From the NCBI GenBank assembly GCA_965263215.1, contig OZ253663.1, forward strand, positions 1,426,001 through 1,490,000: a stretch of DNA of 64,000 nucleotides, written 5' to 3'. Position 1 is the first letter of the stretch; every line of letters begins with the position of its first letter. A program made the position numbers and the translations under genes. The stretch is from UBA1672 sp965263215. Its GTDB lineage: Bacteria; Pseudomonadota; Alphaproteobacteria; Micavibrionales; Micavibrionaceae. The notes below the pieces were generated by a model. The model saw nothing but the letters and a program-made list of their open reading frames with translations. It was not told the origin of the DNA and did not search any database. Below, piece after piece: positions 35,326 through 43,752 of this stretch.

Positions 35326-37641
35326 TTAAGCAGCTTTGAGGTGTTTCGCGTTCTTGATTGTGGTGTTGTTCACGTGTTCAAGAAAGTCCCGCCCCCATTC
35401 ATTCACATCATAAGTCCTGATGATATTAGCCATTCTGTTGATGCGCGCATCTTTGTCATCTTCTGATGCGGTTAAAGCACGATAAAGAGTATCTGACATA
35501 TTATTTTTATCATAAGGGTTCACAAGGAATGCACCATGCAGTTCTACTGCCGCGCCGGCAAACTCCGAGAGCACCAAAGCGCCACTGATACCTGATGCAT
35601 GTTTAGCAATAACATATTCTTTAGCGACAAGGTTCAATCCGTCCCGTAACGGTGTGACCCAGCCAACATCCGCGGCCTTATAATATGCAATAACATCTTC
35701 AAACGGTATCATACGATTCACATAATGGATCGGCGTCCAGTTATAGCGCCCAAAACGCCCATTAATTAAACCAACATGATACGCAATATCCTGCGTAATC
35801 TCTTCGTAGATTTTCATGCCTTTTGCGGGCGGCGTGCAAACCATGATCAATGAAACCTCGTCATGCTGATCAGGGTGATCTTCTAAAAACTTTTCATACG
35901 CCTTGAGTTTTTCAATAGGCCCTTTGGTGTAATCAGTACGCTCAATGGAGACAATACATTTTTTATTACCGACTTCTGCTTTGATCTTTTCGTACAAAGC
36001 CTGAACTTTTGCTGTATTCACCAAATCTTCAATGTTTTTGCAATTGATGCCAACCGGATGCGCACCCATTTGAACGGTATTTAGCTCAGTTGTTAAAGAC
36101 GAAACATAACGATCAACACCAATGGCGCAGTCATACGTTTTAAAACGCGGCATGGCATTGGTGCGCTCATTAACCTGAATTTCATAATTAGAACGTACGA
36201 CGTTGACAAAATTATCAACATATTGCGGAATATGAAAACCAACATAATCACATTGCAAAAGTGAGTTTACGATCTCACGTCTCCAAGGCATCATGTTAAA
36301 TATATCTGCCGATGGGAAAGGCGTGTGGTGGTAAAATGCAATTTTCACATCAGGTCTAAGTTGTCTTAGGTATTCTGGCACCATCCATAAATTGTAGTCA
36401 TGTATCCAGACAACTGCACCCTTTGCCGCTTCTTGTGCAGCTTTTTCTGCAAAGACACGATTGATTTCTAGAAAGTGGTCCCAATGCTCGTGATTAAAGA
36501 TTACACGCTCATGAAATGAATGCAGCAACAGCCAAAAAGATTCTTTAGAAAAAACTTCATAAAAAATCTCTACGTCTTTTTTGGTCAATGGAATACGACA
36601 TACCTTTAGGTTTTCGTATTTTTCTTTATCGACAACGACATGCTCTTCAAAGTTTTGAGGATTGCGCGTTTCTGAAAACGACCATGCAACCCAAGAGCCT
36701 TTTTGCTTTTCACTAAAGAAACCAAGAAGCGTTGGAATAATGCCGTTTGGGCTACTATGTTTTTTGCGTACCATTTTGCCATTTTCTTCAATTTCGCGAT
36801 ATGGCAGACGGTGATAAACCATGACAAGATCAGAATCGCCGTATTTTATATTTTCCTGTGTAGGAGCATTTTTTTCGACCATCTTAAAATGCTTTAAAGC
36901 TTCTAAGATCCCTTCTGTTCCATTCCCTTTTGAAACATAAGTGTTATCAAAGTCTTTGGCGGCCTCTTTTAGAAGTAATTCAGAATTATTGAGCACAACG
37001 CCTTTATATCCTGCTCTGAACATACTCAAATCATTCATTGTATCGCCAGCAACCATGACTTGATTGTGATCAAGGCCAAGATGATCAATGAGCGCCCTAA
37101 GCGTTGAGCCTTTATTTACGTCCTTTGGTAAAATATCTAGGTAAATGTCGTTAGAATATAAGATATCGCAATTTCGCTCTTGCAATATAGATATCAAATT
37201 ATCAGGTGTTTTATTGGGTTCTACATAAAAGGACATTCTGCGCTCTTGCGGCTGATCCTGTCTTTCAAGATGCTCAAGGCCTTCAATATCAGCGATATCA
37301 GCAAGTGCTTCTTGCCATTTTGTTGAAATTTTATTTTGTAGTGGTTGAATGTGTTCCCGTGTTTCGCCATCAATAACTGTGGCACCGACATCACCAATAA
37401 TATAATGGGGGGTCGGTATAAACATATCATCTAAAATTGGAAGAATTATTTCGGTATTACGACCGGTAACAAACACCAAAAGAAAATTTGGGTTGTCTCG
37501 AAGAAACTCATAGAGTTCGTCTTTTTGTCTATCTGTACTTTCTAAAAATGTCCCATCCAAATCTGTAGCTAAGACATAAACCTGATCCTTTTTGAGGTCG
37601 GTGATAACGAACTTCTCCTTTTTGTGTTTTGTGCGTTGCAA
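35326..37641 (-). CDS. bifunctional HAD phosphatase/GT20 synthase, probably glucosylglycerol-phosphate type
   Basis: A 771-residue fusion. Residues about 15-260 are a HAD phosphatase of the sucrose-phosphatase/Cof class (motif I ATDLDGTFLE, motif IV AGDTMNDLSMF). Residues about 275-765 are a GT20 retaining glycosyltransferase (WIHDYNLWMVPEYLRQLRP, HHTPFPSADIF, RTDYTKGPIEKL, TPLRDGLNLVAKEYV). In eukaryotic trehalose enzymes the phosphatase is C-terminal. An N-terminal HAD joined to GT20 is known from GgpPS of Azotobacter and Pseudomonas, so I favour synthesis of the osmolyte glucosylglycerol over trehalose. The start is unsettled: TTG 37641 has no ribosome-binding site, while AAAAAGGAG at 37615-37623 is followed by no standard start codon. 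Confidence 0.85.
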   Translation of the reverse strand: MQRTKHKKEKFVITDLKKDQVYVLATDLDGTFLESTDRQKDELYEFLRDNPNFLLVFVTGRNTEIILPILDDMFIPTPHYIIGDVGATVIDGETREHIQPLQNKISTKWQEALADIADIEGLEHLERQDQPQERRMSFYVEPNKTPDNLISILQERNCDILYSNDIYLDILPKDVNKGSTLRALIDHLGLDHNQVMVAGDTMNDLSMFRAGYKGVVLNNSELLLKEAAKDFDNTYVSKGNGTEGILEALKHFKMVEKNAPTQENIKYGDSDLVMVYHRLPYREIEENGKMVRKKHSSPNGIIPTLLGFFSEKQKGSWVAWSFSETRNPQNFEEHVVVDKEKYENLKVCRIPLTKKDVEIFYEVFSKESFWLLLHSFHERVIFNHEHWDHFLEINRVFAEKAAQEAAKGAVVWIHDYNLWMVPEYLRQLRPDVKIAFYHHTPFPSADIFNMMPWRREIVNSLLQCDYVGFHIPQYVDNFVNVVRSNYEIQVNERTNAMPRFKTYDCAIGVDRYVSSLTTELNTVQMGAHPVGINCKNIEDLVNTAKVQALYEKIKAEVGNKKCIVSIERTDYTKGPIEKLKAYEKFLEDHPDQHDEVSLIMVCTPPAKGMKIYEEITQDIAYHVGLINGRFGRYNWTPIHYVNRMIPFEDVIAYYKAADVGWVTPLRDGLNLVAKEYVIAKHASGISGALVLSEFAGAAVELHGAFLVNPYDKNNMSDTLYRALTASEDDKDARINRMANIIRTYDVNEWGRDFLEHVNNTTIKNAKHLKAA

Positions 37642-37794
37642 TATTTTGTGGTGTTATGAGTATCAGATAGGGCAAAAAAACGCAAGAAAACCGCCATTTT
37701 TTTATTAACTCTCTGTGTATCATCAAAAGATAATTAGTATCGAAATAGTTAAAATGCTCGCCCCCCTTACAAAGCTGCTTGGTGTTGGGGGCGA

Positions 37795-38634
37795 TTATTT
37801 TATGCTTAATTGTTCAACAGATACGTCACCGTCAAATATTGTTACAAATGAGTTTTCAGGTACTTCAATCCATTTATCACTGTCACGATCAAGTGGTTCG
37901 GACACGATAATAACGCCGTTTTCAGGTAAAGTTGCTGCATCATCACCCATATCTTCTAAGCAAGACCTATCTTTAGAATAAAACTGGCTTTTTATAACTT
38001 CGTCACCAGAAGCATATCGAATGGTATAAATTTTTTCACCGTCCGTAACCGCGCATGATAGGTTAACGCCAACATTTAATCCTGCGTCACGCTGGGCTTT
38101 TTCTATTTGGTTGATCATTTTCTCGATAGCGGCTTTCGGGTTAGATTCCAAGCCATAGGTGAGTGCAAGGTAAAAGCATGTCTCGCTATCCGTTGTGCCT
38201 TCGATCTGGGGATATAAGTCAGCTCTGACTTCGTACTGCAATGTTCTTTTCAATTCAGAAAAATGGTTTACATCGCCATTATGTTGGAAAAGCCAGTTTT
38301 TATATTTAAAGGGATGAGAGTTGCTGCGCTGAACTTTACCGTTTGTACTCGCTCTGATATGGCCAAAAAATATGTAAGCTTCTGTTTGTCTGCAGATTTC
38401 ATGCAGATTCTGATCGTTCCAAGCTGGCTGTGCATCTTTGAAAATACCGGGTTCATCGTTACGTTTATTATACCACCCTATTCCAAATCCGTCGCCATTC
38501 ATTGCCCACAAGCTGCCATCGGCTCTAAAGTGCATTTCTGCTTCTATTGATTGTTCAACAAGTGAATGCGATGGTTTAGTAACCAATTCATCCAGAAAAA
38601 TTTTGTCCCCTAAGTATGCGATCCATCTGCACAT
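37795..38634 (-). CDS. class II glutamine amidotransferase
   Basis: An Ntn-hydrolase-fold amidotransferase of 279 residues (GATase_4/YafJ type). The start is set at ATG 38634 because the family needs a cysteine right after the initiator Met (MCRWIAYLG); an in-frame ATG 9 bases upstream would hide it. Further conserved points are GFGIGWYNKRNDEPGIF, FGHIRASTNGKVQRSNSHPF and WLFQHNGDVNHF. The ammonia acceptor is unknown, as usual for the family. It is a single gene between the GT20 fusion and tRNA-Arg. Confidence 0.93.
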   Translation of the reverse strand: MCRWIAYLGDKIFLDELVTKPSHSLVEQSIEAEMHFRADGSLWAMNGDGFGIGWYNKRNDEPGIFKDAQPAWNDQNLHEICRQTEAYIFFGHIRASTNGKVQRSNSHPFKYKNWLFQHNGDVNHFSELKRTLQYEVRADLYPQIEGTTDSETCFYLALTYGLESNPKAAIEKMINQIEKAQRDAGLNVGVNLSCAVTDGEKIYTIRYASGDEVIKSQFYSKDRSCLEDMGDDAATLPENGVIIVSEPLDRDSDKWIEVPENSFVTIFDGDVSVEQLSIK

Positions 38635-38693
38635 AATATTCACCCTTTTTGAATGTTAATAAATTGTTTTTATCATTGGAGGTTTTGTAATAA

Positions 38694-38770
<77 letters not shown>

Positions 38771-38890
38771 ATATATATGCCAATGCTTAAAGTGCAAAAA
38801 TAGTGCACTAAAATCAAGCTTTTTATATTCATATATGATGAAACTGCAAGCAAAATTTTTGCAAACATTTTTCATAGTATTTGAGTAGAA

Positions 38891-39193
38891 CTAGCTTTGT
38901 TCGCTTGGCGGTACGTATTTAAAATTATCGCCATAGTTACGTGGCTTAATACGTCTTGTTTGCTCTGGCTGGACAGTATAGCTCCATCCTTTATCCTCAG
39001 CAAAAGCCACGGCGTCTTCACTGGTTTTGAATTTCAATTTAACCTGATTGAGTGTGTCACCAGATTCAGTCCACCCCATCAATGGTTCGGCCTGACGTTT
39101 ACTGTTGGTTTCATACTCCAAAACCCAGTCGTCATTTTTGCCACGACCTGACTGCATGGCACTTTTACTTGGCTTATATATTGTGACGTTCAT
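38891..39193 (-). CDS. NDUFS4-like complex I accessory protein
   Basis: A 100-residue protein of the 'ETC complex I subunit conserved region' family (PF04800), homologous to mitochondrial NDUFS4. It binds the peripheral arm of NADH:quinone oxidoreductase in Alphaproteobacteria. Visible hallmarks are VTIYKPSKSAMQSG at the start, EPLMGWTESGDTLNQVKLKF, EDAVAFAEDKGWSYTV and KPRNYGDNFKY at the C-terminus. This family is largely confined to Alphaproteobacteria and mitochondria, which supports the taxonomic call. Confidence 0.95.
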   Translation of the reverse strand: MNVTIYKPSKSAMQSGRGKNDDWVLEYETNSKRQAEPLMGWTESGDTLNQVKLKFKTSEDAVAFAEDKGWSYTVQPEQTRRIKPRNYGDNFKYVPPSEQS

Positions 39194-39253
39194 GTTGTAA
39201 CCTATATGCCTTACGATTTATCAATGTAGAAATTTAGAGGATTTTAAAAGTTG

Positions 39254-39898
39254 TTACCAGCGATAAATGCGTGCGGCAATGAATGTTACAACTATACCAA
39301 ATAAGGCGTACGGCATAACATGATATACAAATATATGCCCAAAGTCTTCGGCCGCGCATACTATTCTAAGTGCCAGATACCCTAAGCCACCGATGGATAT
39401 AACGTTCATCAATCCCATAAGATAGGGGTGCGTGGTTTTTCCCTTATGCGATAAAAATAAAATTGTCACGGCGGGGATCACACCAAATATAATAGCCCCC
39501 ACATAACAAAGATGCCAGTGCATGATCGGAAATTCATAGGTTTCAAAAACAGCTTTTGTCCCGAGCCATAGTAGCAATACGCCTGCCAAAGAAAATGGAA
39601 TGGCAACGATCCAGCTTTGTCCTCTGATATCTGGGCTACATAACCATGATGAGCAAAAGGCAGCGCTCATCGACATACTAATCACAAGTAATATTTCGAA
39701 CACAAAGATTGATTCAAACATTTTATCGGCGATATCGCCACGAAAACCAATCAGAACTATTGCAATAGACAGATAAATGGATGCAAAAATGAGCCAAGGC
39801 AAAATCCGCATAAACGGATGACGCATCGGCTTACACTCAACTAACTCTTCAGAGAGAGAGGCTATAAGGCTGTCTGTTGTGTTATCTGTGCTACCCAT
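39254..39898 (-). CDS. nrsF: NrsF/DUF1109 membrane protein, probable anti-sigma factor
   Basis: An integral membrane protein of 214 residues with six predicted helices and a 30-residue cytoplasmic N-terminus. It matches DUF1109, whose Caulobacter member NrsF restrains the ECF sigma factor SigF. The gene begins 2 bases after the sigma factor stop, so the pair is one operon. Cysteines in the membrane region (AAFCSSWLCSPD and ALRIVCAAED) could sense oxidants or metals, as suggested for SigF/NrsF. Confidence 0.9.
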   Translation of the reverse strand: MGSTDNTTDSLIASLSEELVECKPMRHPFMRILPWLIFASIYLSIAIVLIGFRGDIADKMFESIFVFEILLVISMSMSAAFCSSWLCSPDIRGQSWIVAIPFSLAGVLLLWLGTKAVFETYEFPIMHWHLCYVGAIIFGVIPAVTILFLSHKGKTTHPYLMGLMNVISIGGLGYLALRIVCAAEDFGHIFVYHVMPYALFGIVVTFIAARIYRW

Positions 39899-39900
39899 TT

Positions 39901-40464
39901 TTAATCCAGTATATCCTTTAATTTTCCTGCGGTTCTGTGCGCGGATACTTTGACGGCGGAAACGCTCATATCCATCTCTTCTGCGACTTCTTTGGCGCTA
40001 TACCCCTCTATCTTCATAAGCCTGAATATTTTTTGTTGCTTATCCGGCAGGCTTTCCATTGCTGCTTCTATATCCTTTAATTCGCCTGCATGGTCGTTTT
40101 TGGTTACATTGTTTGAAAATATTTCAGAATTCTCGTGCGTAACTTCTTTTACATTTTTATGTTTGTAATGCTTTCGAAGGAAATCTGTGCGTCTAAATTG
40201 AATAATAGCATTCAACCACGGCTTAAATGAGCGGTCAGAACTGTATGAGTTTAATGACTTGTGAACAGAAATGAGAACTTCCTGAGTGATGTCTTCAACC
40301 CAATCAGGGTTGGCCAGGCTACTGCTTATCTTCATTTTGATGTATGGCACCATTTCAGACAGCAAACTGTTATACGCACGTTTATCACCAGATTGGGATT
40401 GGACGGCCAACTCATTCCAAATGTCACCTTGTGACCTTTGTTTGTCATCGTTTGCGATGCTCAT
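39901..40464 (-). CDS. ECF-family RNA polymerase sigma factor
   Basis: A sigma-70 family protein of 187 residues. Region 2 is visible as WVEDITQEVLISVHKSL and region 4 as LPDKQQKIFRLMKIEGYSAKEVAEEMDMS. The start is ATG 40464, preceded by AGAGGG. A longer reading frame reaches 40533, but its first 23 codons run through the tRNA-Pro fragment and are not coding. It is operonic with nrsF, so activity is probably held at the membrane. Its promoter region is only about 25 bases from the attachment site, so the inserted element now lies directly upstream. Confidence 0.93.
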   Translation of the reverse strand: MSIANDDKQRSQGDIWNELAVQSQSGDKRAYNSLLSEMVPYIKMKISSSLANPDWVEDITQEVLISVHKSLNSYSSDRSFKPWLNAIIQFRRTDFLRKHYKHKNVKEVTHENSEIFSNNVTKNDHAGELKDIEAAMESLPDKQQKIFRLMKIEGYSAKEVAEEMDMSVSAVKVSAHRTAGKLKDILD

Positions 40465-40488
40465 AGACCCTCTTTTATCAGCGGGGTA

Positions 40489-40538
40489 ATGGTCGGAGCG
40501 AGAGGATTCGAACCTCCGACCCCCTGTTCCCAAAACAG
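40489..40538. repeat. left attachment repeat (attL), tRNA-Pro 3' fragment
   Basis: These 50 bases are identical to 57032-57081 in direct orientation. They equal the 3' half of tRNA-Pro, from inside the anticodon loop to the CCA end. Left of it lies chromosome (ECF sigma gene); right of it the element begins. Since the tRNA reads on the minus strand, this is the original 3' end, displaced by integration. Confidence 0.93.
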
Positions 40539-40590
40539 TACACTATAGTAAGGTTATATATTTATGCAACAGTTACTTACATAATATCAT

Positions 40591-40664
40591 TTGTCCTATA
40601 TTATTAAAGAGCAGTAATAGTTAAGTTATTGTTTTTATTTTTCTTTGGGAAGTAATATAGGACA
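40591..40664. repeat. left-end arm-site-like repeats
   Basis: AATATAGGACA occurs inverted at 40592-40602 and direct at 40654-40664, between the left attachment repeat and the caspase-like gene. The same 11-mer occurs twice at the right end, next to the integrase stop codon. Such paired short repeats flanking attachment cores are typical of integrase arm-type binding sites. The function is inferred. Confidence 0.55.
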
Positions 40665-40682
40665 GGTTTTTATGTGGTTAGC

Positions 40683-42152
40683 TTAACTCGAAGTTTTATC
40701 TGTTTCTGATGATTCTTCTAGTAAGTTATAAAATTCTTTAATTGGCAAAATTGTATAATTGGAAAAGTTCTCAAGTATGTCCGTTATAAAAGCGTCTGAC
40801 CGTTTTTCTTTCTTAATGTAGTCTTGATAAGTGAGCCACTTGTGCGAAGATTCTTCGATTTCTTTGACCTTCCAACCTACAGCTCTATATTGGTAAAAGC
40901 ATGAAAAAAGTACGAATTTTGTTCTAGAGAGATATGGAATTATTATGCACTCTCTGTCGTCAATATTTGGGTGTTTTGCTGTCAATTTTATACGTATAAA
41001 TTTAAAAGGAAGCTTTACATTGCTTATGGCACCTACTGGTGCAAGATATTCTTGTTTTACCGTTTCAATATTATGTGCGAGTTGCGTGTTACCTAAAAGT
41101 GAAGCCCAAGAAAAGGGGTCTTTTGGAACTAACCTTGTTCTAGTTTCCGTTTGAATCGAAATAAGAAATTCTTGATCATTGTCTCTAAAGTATTTGCCTA
41201 TAAAATCAGTTTCAACGGGTACTGGGGTTTCGGTTTCTCTAACAATACTAAACTCAAAAAGGTCATGTATACTCTGCGAAAAATTGTATTTTTCGATATC
41301 CGAAAATAAGCTTTCTAAGCTTTCAGTGGCTTCTTTTTCTGTGCAATAAAGCTGTGCATCTTGTTCGACAAACTGGATCAAAGACTTATTACTATCTTCG
41401 ATTAAGGTTTGCTCTTTTGTGCTTTTAACAAATAATTTTTCCAATTCTTCGATTACACTTTTATCAACGTATGAAAATTTTTCTGTGTAGCTTGCCTGAA
41501 CAATAAAAAAAGGTGTTTGACTTTTGTTATGTGAGAACTCGTCAGTTAAGGTGTCCATTATATCCTTGTATCGAACTTCTTGGTCAGGTCTGGTAATGAC
41601 AGCTTTGATAATGCCGTGAGTGAAGTCACTTATTTTATCATCTTGATAGGACTTTTGATCTTGATGAGACGAGTATAAAAAATAGCATTTTTTAAAACCA
41701 TCTTCTGACTTTTTTAAGAATTTTTGAAAATCATCAGATGATTCTTTTATGTATCTTGTCCCGGATTGACATGCGTCAACAATTTTAACTGTTAAGTTTG
41801 CAGATAGACTTTTCAACAAACTATCCAGCTCCGTGTTTTCAAGTGATGTTTGCGCTTTTTTAGAGTCAGAAAAGTCTGTAAGAACATAATAAAACTCGCC
41901 ATCTTCATACATTCCGTGCCCGGAAAAATAGAAGATAACCTCTTCGATTTCTTTATCTTTATGTTTTTCTATAAATGCAGAAACTTTTGATTTAATGCTC
42001 TTGCTGTTAGTTTCTTCGATAATGAAAAGTGTTTCTTGACACTTTTTGGTAAGATCAAAGAGTTTTTTCATTGCCCTTGCATCTGTTTCACATGCAAGCA
42101 GATCTTGTTGCCACTCATACTCACTCACGCCGATAACAATGCCTAGATTCAT
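40683..42152 (-). CDS. caspase-like (C14) peptidase
   Basis: A 489-residue protein. The N-terminal 220 residues form a caspase/metacaspase-type domain: NLGIVIGVSEYEW for the first strand, catalytic His79 in FYFSGHGMYEDG, and catalytic Cys128 in KIVDACQSGTRY. The C-terminal half has no recognised domain, is mixed alpha/beta and contains a pair of acidic helices at about 235-300. Bacterial C14 peptidases act in defence (activating pore proteins or nucleases) and in secretion. It is divergent from a glycine-zipper protein gene, with a 139-base gap that probably holds both promoters. The location at the edge of a mobile element favours a defence or competition role. Confidence 0.85.
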   Translation of the reverse strand: MNLGIVIGVSEYEWQQDLLACETDARAMKKLFDLTKKCQETLFIIEETNSKSIKSKVSAFIEKHKDKEIEEVIFYFSGHGMYEDGEFYYVLTDFSDSKKAQTSLENTELDSLLKSLSANLTVKIVDACQSGTRYIKESSDDFQKFLKKSEDGFKKCYFLYSSHQDQKSYQDDKISDFTHGIIKAVITRPDQEVRYKDIMDTLTDEFSHNKSQTPFFIVQASYTEKFSYVDKSVIEELEKLFVKSTKEQTLIEDSNKSLIQFVEQDAQLYCTEKEATESLESLFSDIEKYNFSQSIHDLFEFSIVRETETPVPVETDFIGKYFRDNDQEFLISIQTETRTRLVPKDPFSWASLLGNTQLAHNIETVKQEYLAPVGAISNVKLPFKFIRIKLTAKHPNIDDRECIIIPYLSRTKFVLFSCFYQYRAVGWKVKEIEESSHKWLTYQDYIKKEKRSDAFITDILENFSNYTILPIKEFYNLLEESSETDKTSS

Positions 42153-42291
42153 TTCAACCTCTATCTTCTTTAAAATGTATATATTAGTCCCTTTATTAAC
42201 GGACTAATTAGCTTTTCTTCTTTGGTTTACAATTCTTTTTGTTAATAATAAAATCTGGTACTTATGCAGTATTATCAAACTTTAAAAAGTT

Positions 42292-43113
42292 ATGACTAAA
42301 AGCGATAGTAATCAAGAACGTATAAAGAAAATAATAGATTCCGGATCTGAAATCATTGGTGGTGGACTTGCCAGTGCTGCAGGGGCCGTGGCAGGCGGGT
42401 TTTTAGCCGGGCCCGCCGGGATAGCTGTAGGCGGTGCAGCAGGTGCGACGGCTCAAATGGCCATGAGAAAGGCTGGATCTGAAATATCAGCTCGCATGCT
42501 TTCTGGCAGAGAAGAGCAAAGGATAGGCGCACTTTTAGTCTTGTCTGCGGAAAAACTTAACAAGGCTGTTGGTGGAGGTAGAAAACTTCGCGAAGATGAT
42601 TTTTTTGAAGATCAGGGTGCGGACAGATCTAAAGCAGATGAATTTCTTGAAAGCGTCATAATTAGAATCCAAAAGGAACCACAAGAAAATAAGATTAAGT
42701 ACGCAGCAAACTTTCTTTGTAATGTTTGCTTTAATGAAAAGATTACGCTTCCAATGACACACTATTATGATGGGCTGATTGCCAAACTATCTTGGAGACA
42801 GCTCTGTTTAATATCAATTTACAGACATCGAAATGATTTGAAACTGGTTCTTTCTCCTGCGACTATTGGTTCTTCAAGCTATCCTGAAGGCTCAGAGGAC
42901 TGGAAATACATACTGCAAGAGATGTTGGACCTAATACAAAGAGGAATTTTACAAGTGCAAGGTGGTGTTTATGATCATTGGACACACGTACGTCCACAAC
43001 GATGTGAAATATCTAATATAGGTTTTCTTTTTTCTGATTTGCTCGAACTTAATGATTTATCAGATGATCCCGAATACAAAGAGTGTTTGGATGCGTTATG
43101 TCTTAATTTTTAG
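42292..43113 (+). CDS. glycine-zipper protein, possible membrane effector
   Basis: A 273-residue protein of unknown family. Residues 21-57 are a glycine/alanine-rich hydrophobic stretch with GxxxG spacing (IIGGGLASAAGAVAGGFLAG and on), able to insert as one or two helices. A basic linker follows and then a helical domain (about 75-270) with IKYAANFLCNVCFNEKITL. The arrangement recalls Abi-alpha/DUF4393-like toxic proteins, but I cannot assign it. It is divergent from the caspase-like peptidase gene, suggesting a peptidase-effector pair. No gasdermin-like sequence was seen. Confidence 0.65.
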   Translation: MTKSDSNQERIKKIIDSGSEIIGGGLASAAGAVAGGFLAGPAGIAVGGAAGATAQMAMRKAGSEISARMLSGREEQRIGALLVLSAEKLNKAVGGGRKLREDDFFEDQGADRSKADEFLESVIIRIQKEPQENKIKYAANFLCNVCFNEKITLPMTHYYDGLIAKLSWRQLCLISIYRHRNDLKLVLSPATIGSSSYPEGSEDWKYILQEMLDLIQRGILQVQGGVYDHWTHVRPQRCEISNIGFLFSDLLELNDLSDDPEYKECLDALCLNF

Positions 43114-43752
43114 AATTAATCATCACGTTTCTAGGTCTTAACTTTACTGTCATTGTATGTAAGTCTTAAGCATTGTCTTTCTTGACAAAACGTATCTTTT
43201 CGTCCAGTTCTTGTGCATCCATAATATTCATATTCAACATTCATTGATGTAATGATTAGTTTAAACTGAAATTGCGCAGGTGAGCCAAAAGTTCCCAAAA
43301 CTCTTTTAATGCAAGCTTCAGAGTGCCCACATCATCATTATAATGCGGCCAAGCATTGTGAAGTCACTGACGAACCCCAAATGCGTTTTATCGTAACGCT
43401 CGACATTCATAATTATTCCACAGTCCATTTTTACTCGAACTGCGTGTATTTCTGTTTCTAGCACGTAATTGAGATGGTTCATCTGAGATTGAAGAATTTC
43501 ACAATTTTATAGCTGATCTTTTTGAAAAGGAACTCTTTGCATTCCCTGCGGAAAAGCGGCTGTACGGCACATCTTGGCGCACGGAACTGCGATGCTAAAA
43601 GCGGATGAATCTGGAACGATTGATGCACTTATATCACGATATACAGGAATTGAATGTAACCAATGCGGTTTAGAAGTACCCCTTTCGGAAATCCCCCTAC
43701 TCCGCAATAATGGCGGATTATGCCGTTATTGCGAGCAGAAAGAAAACTAAGA
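43114..43752. other. 639-base stretch without an intact gene
   Basis: This lies between the glycine-zipper gene and the 3' end of the RTX gene. It contains a 54-codon minus-strand frame (43318-43482) without a ribosome-binding site, and the broken zinc-ribbon gene listed separately at 43473-43750. No terminator, tRNA or inverted repeat typical of an insertion sequence was seen. It looks like decayed coding sequence. Confidence 0.5.
43473..43750 (+). pseudogene. frameshifted small zinc-ribbon gene remnant
   Basis: Two coding-like frames overlap here. Frame one (43473-43598) reads SSEIEEFHNFIADLFEKEL then FAFPAEKRLYGTSWRTELRC and stops. Frame two (open 43526-43750) continues from about 43592 as MLKADESGTIDALISRYTG, then ECNQC and LCRYCEQKEN, a four-cysteine zinc ribbon. 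Joining them by one frameshift near 43590 gives a plausible 90-residue C-terminal region with no start codon. Alternatively the 52-residue product from ATG 43592 is a real small protein. No family assignment. Confidence 0.35.

Noticed and set aside
40465..40533. Longer start for the ECF sigma factor
   Set aside because: The extra 23 codons are the translated tRNA-Pro fragment (GGRRFESSRS); ATG 40464 has its own AGAGGG site.
42292..43113. Bacterial gasdermin next to the caspase-like gene
   Set aside because: Although size and pairing fit, the sequence has a glycine-zipper hairpin and a helical domain, not the beta-rich gasdermin pattern, and no N-terminal lipidation Cys.
43114..43752. Insertion-sequence remnant
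   Set aside because: No terminal inverted repeats, target duplication or transposase motif could be found, only decayed frames.
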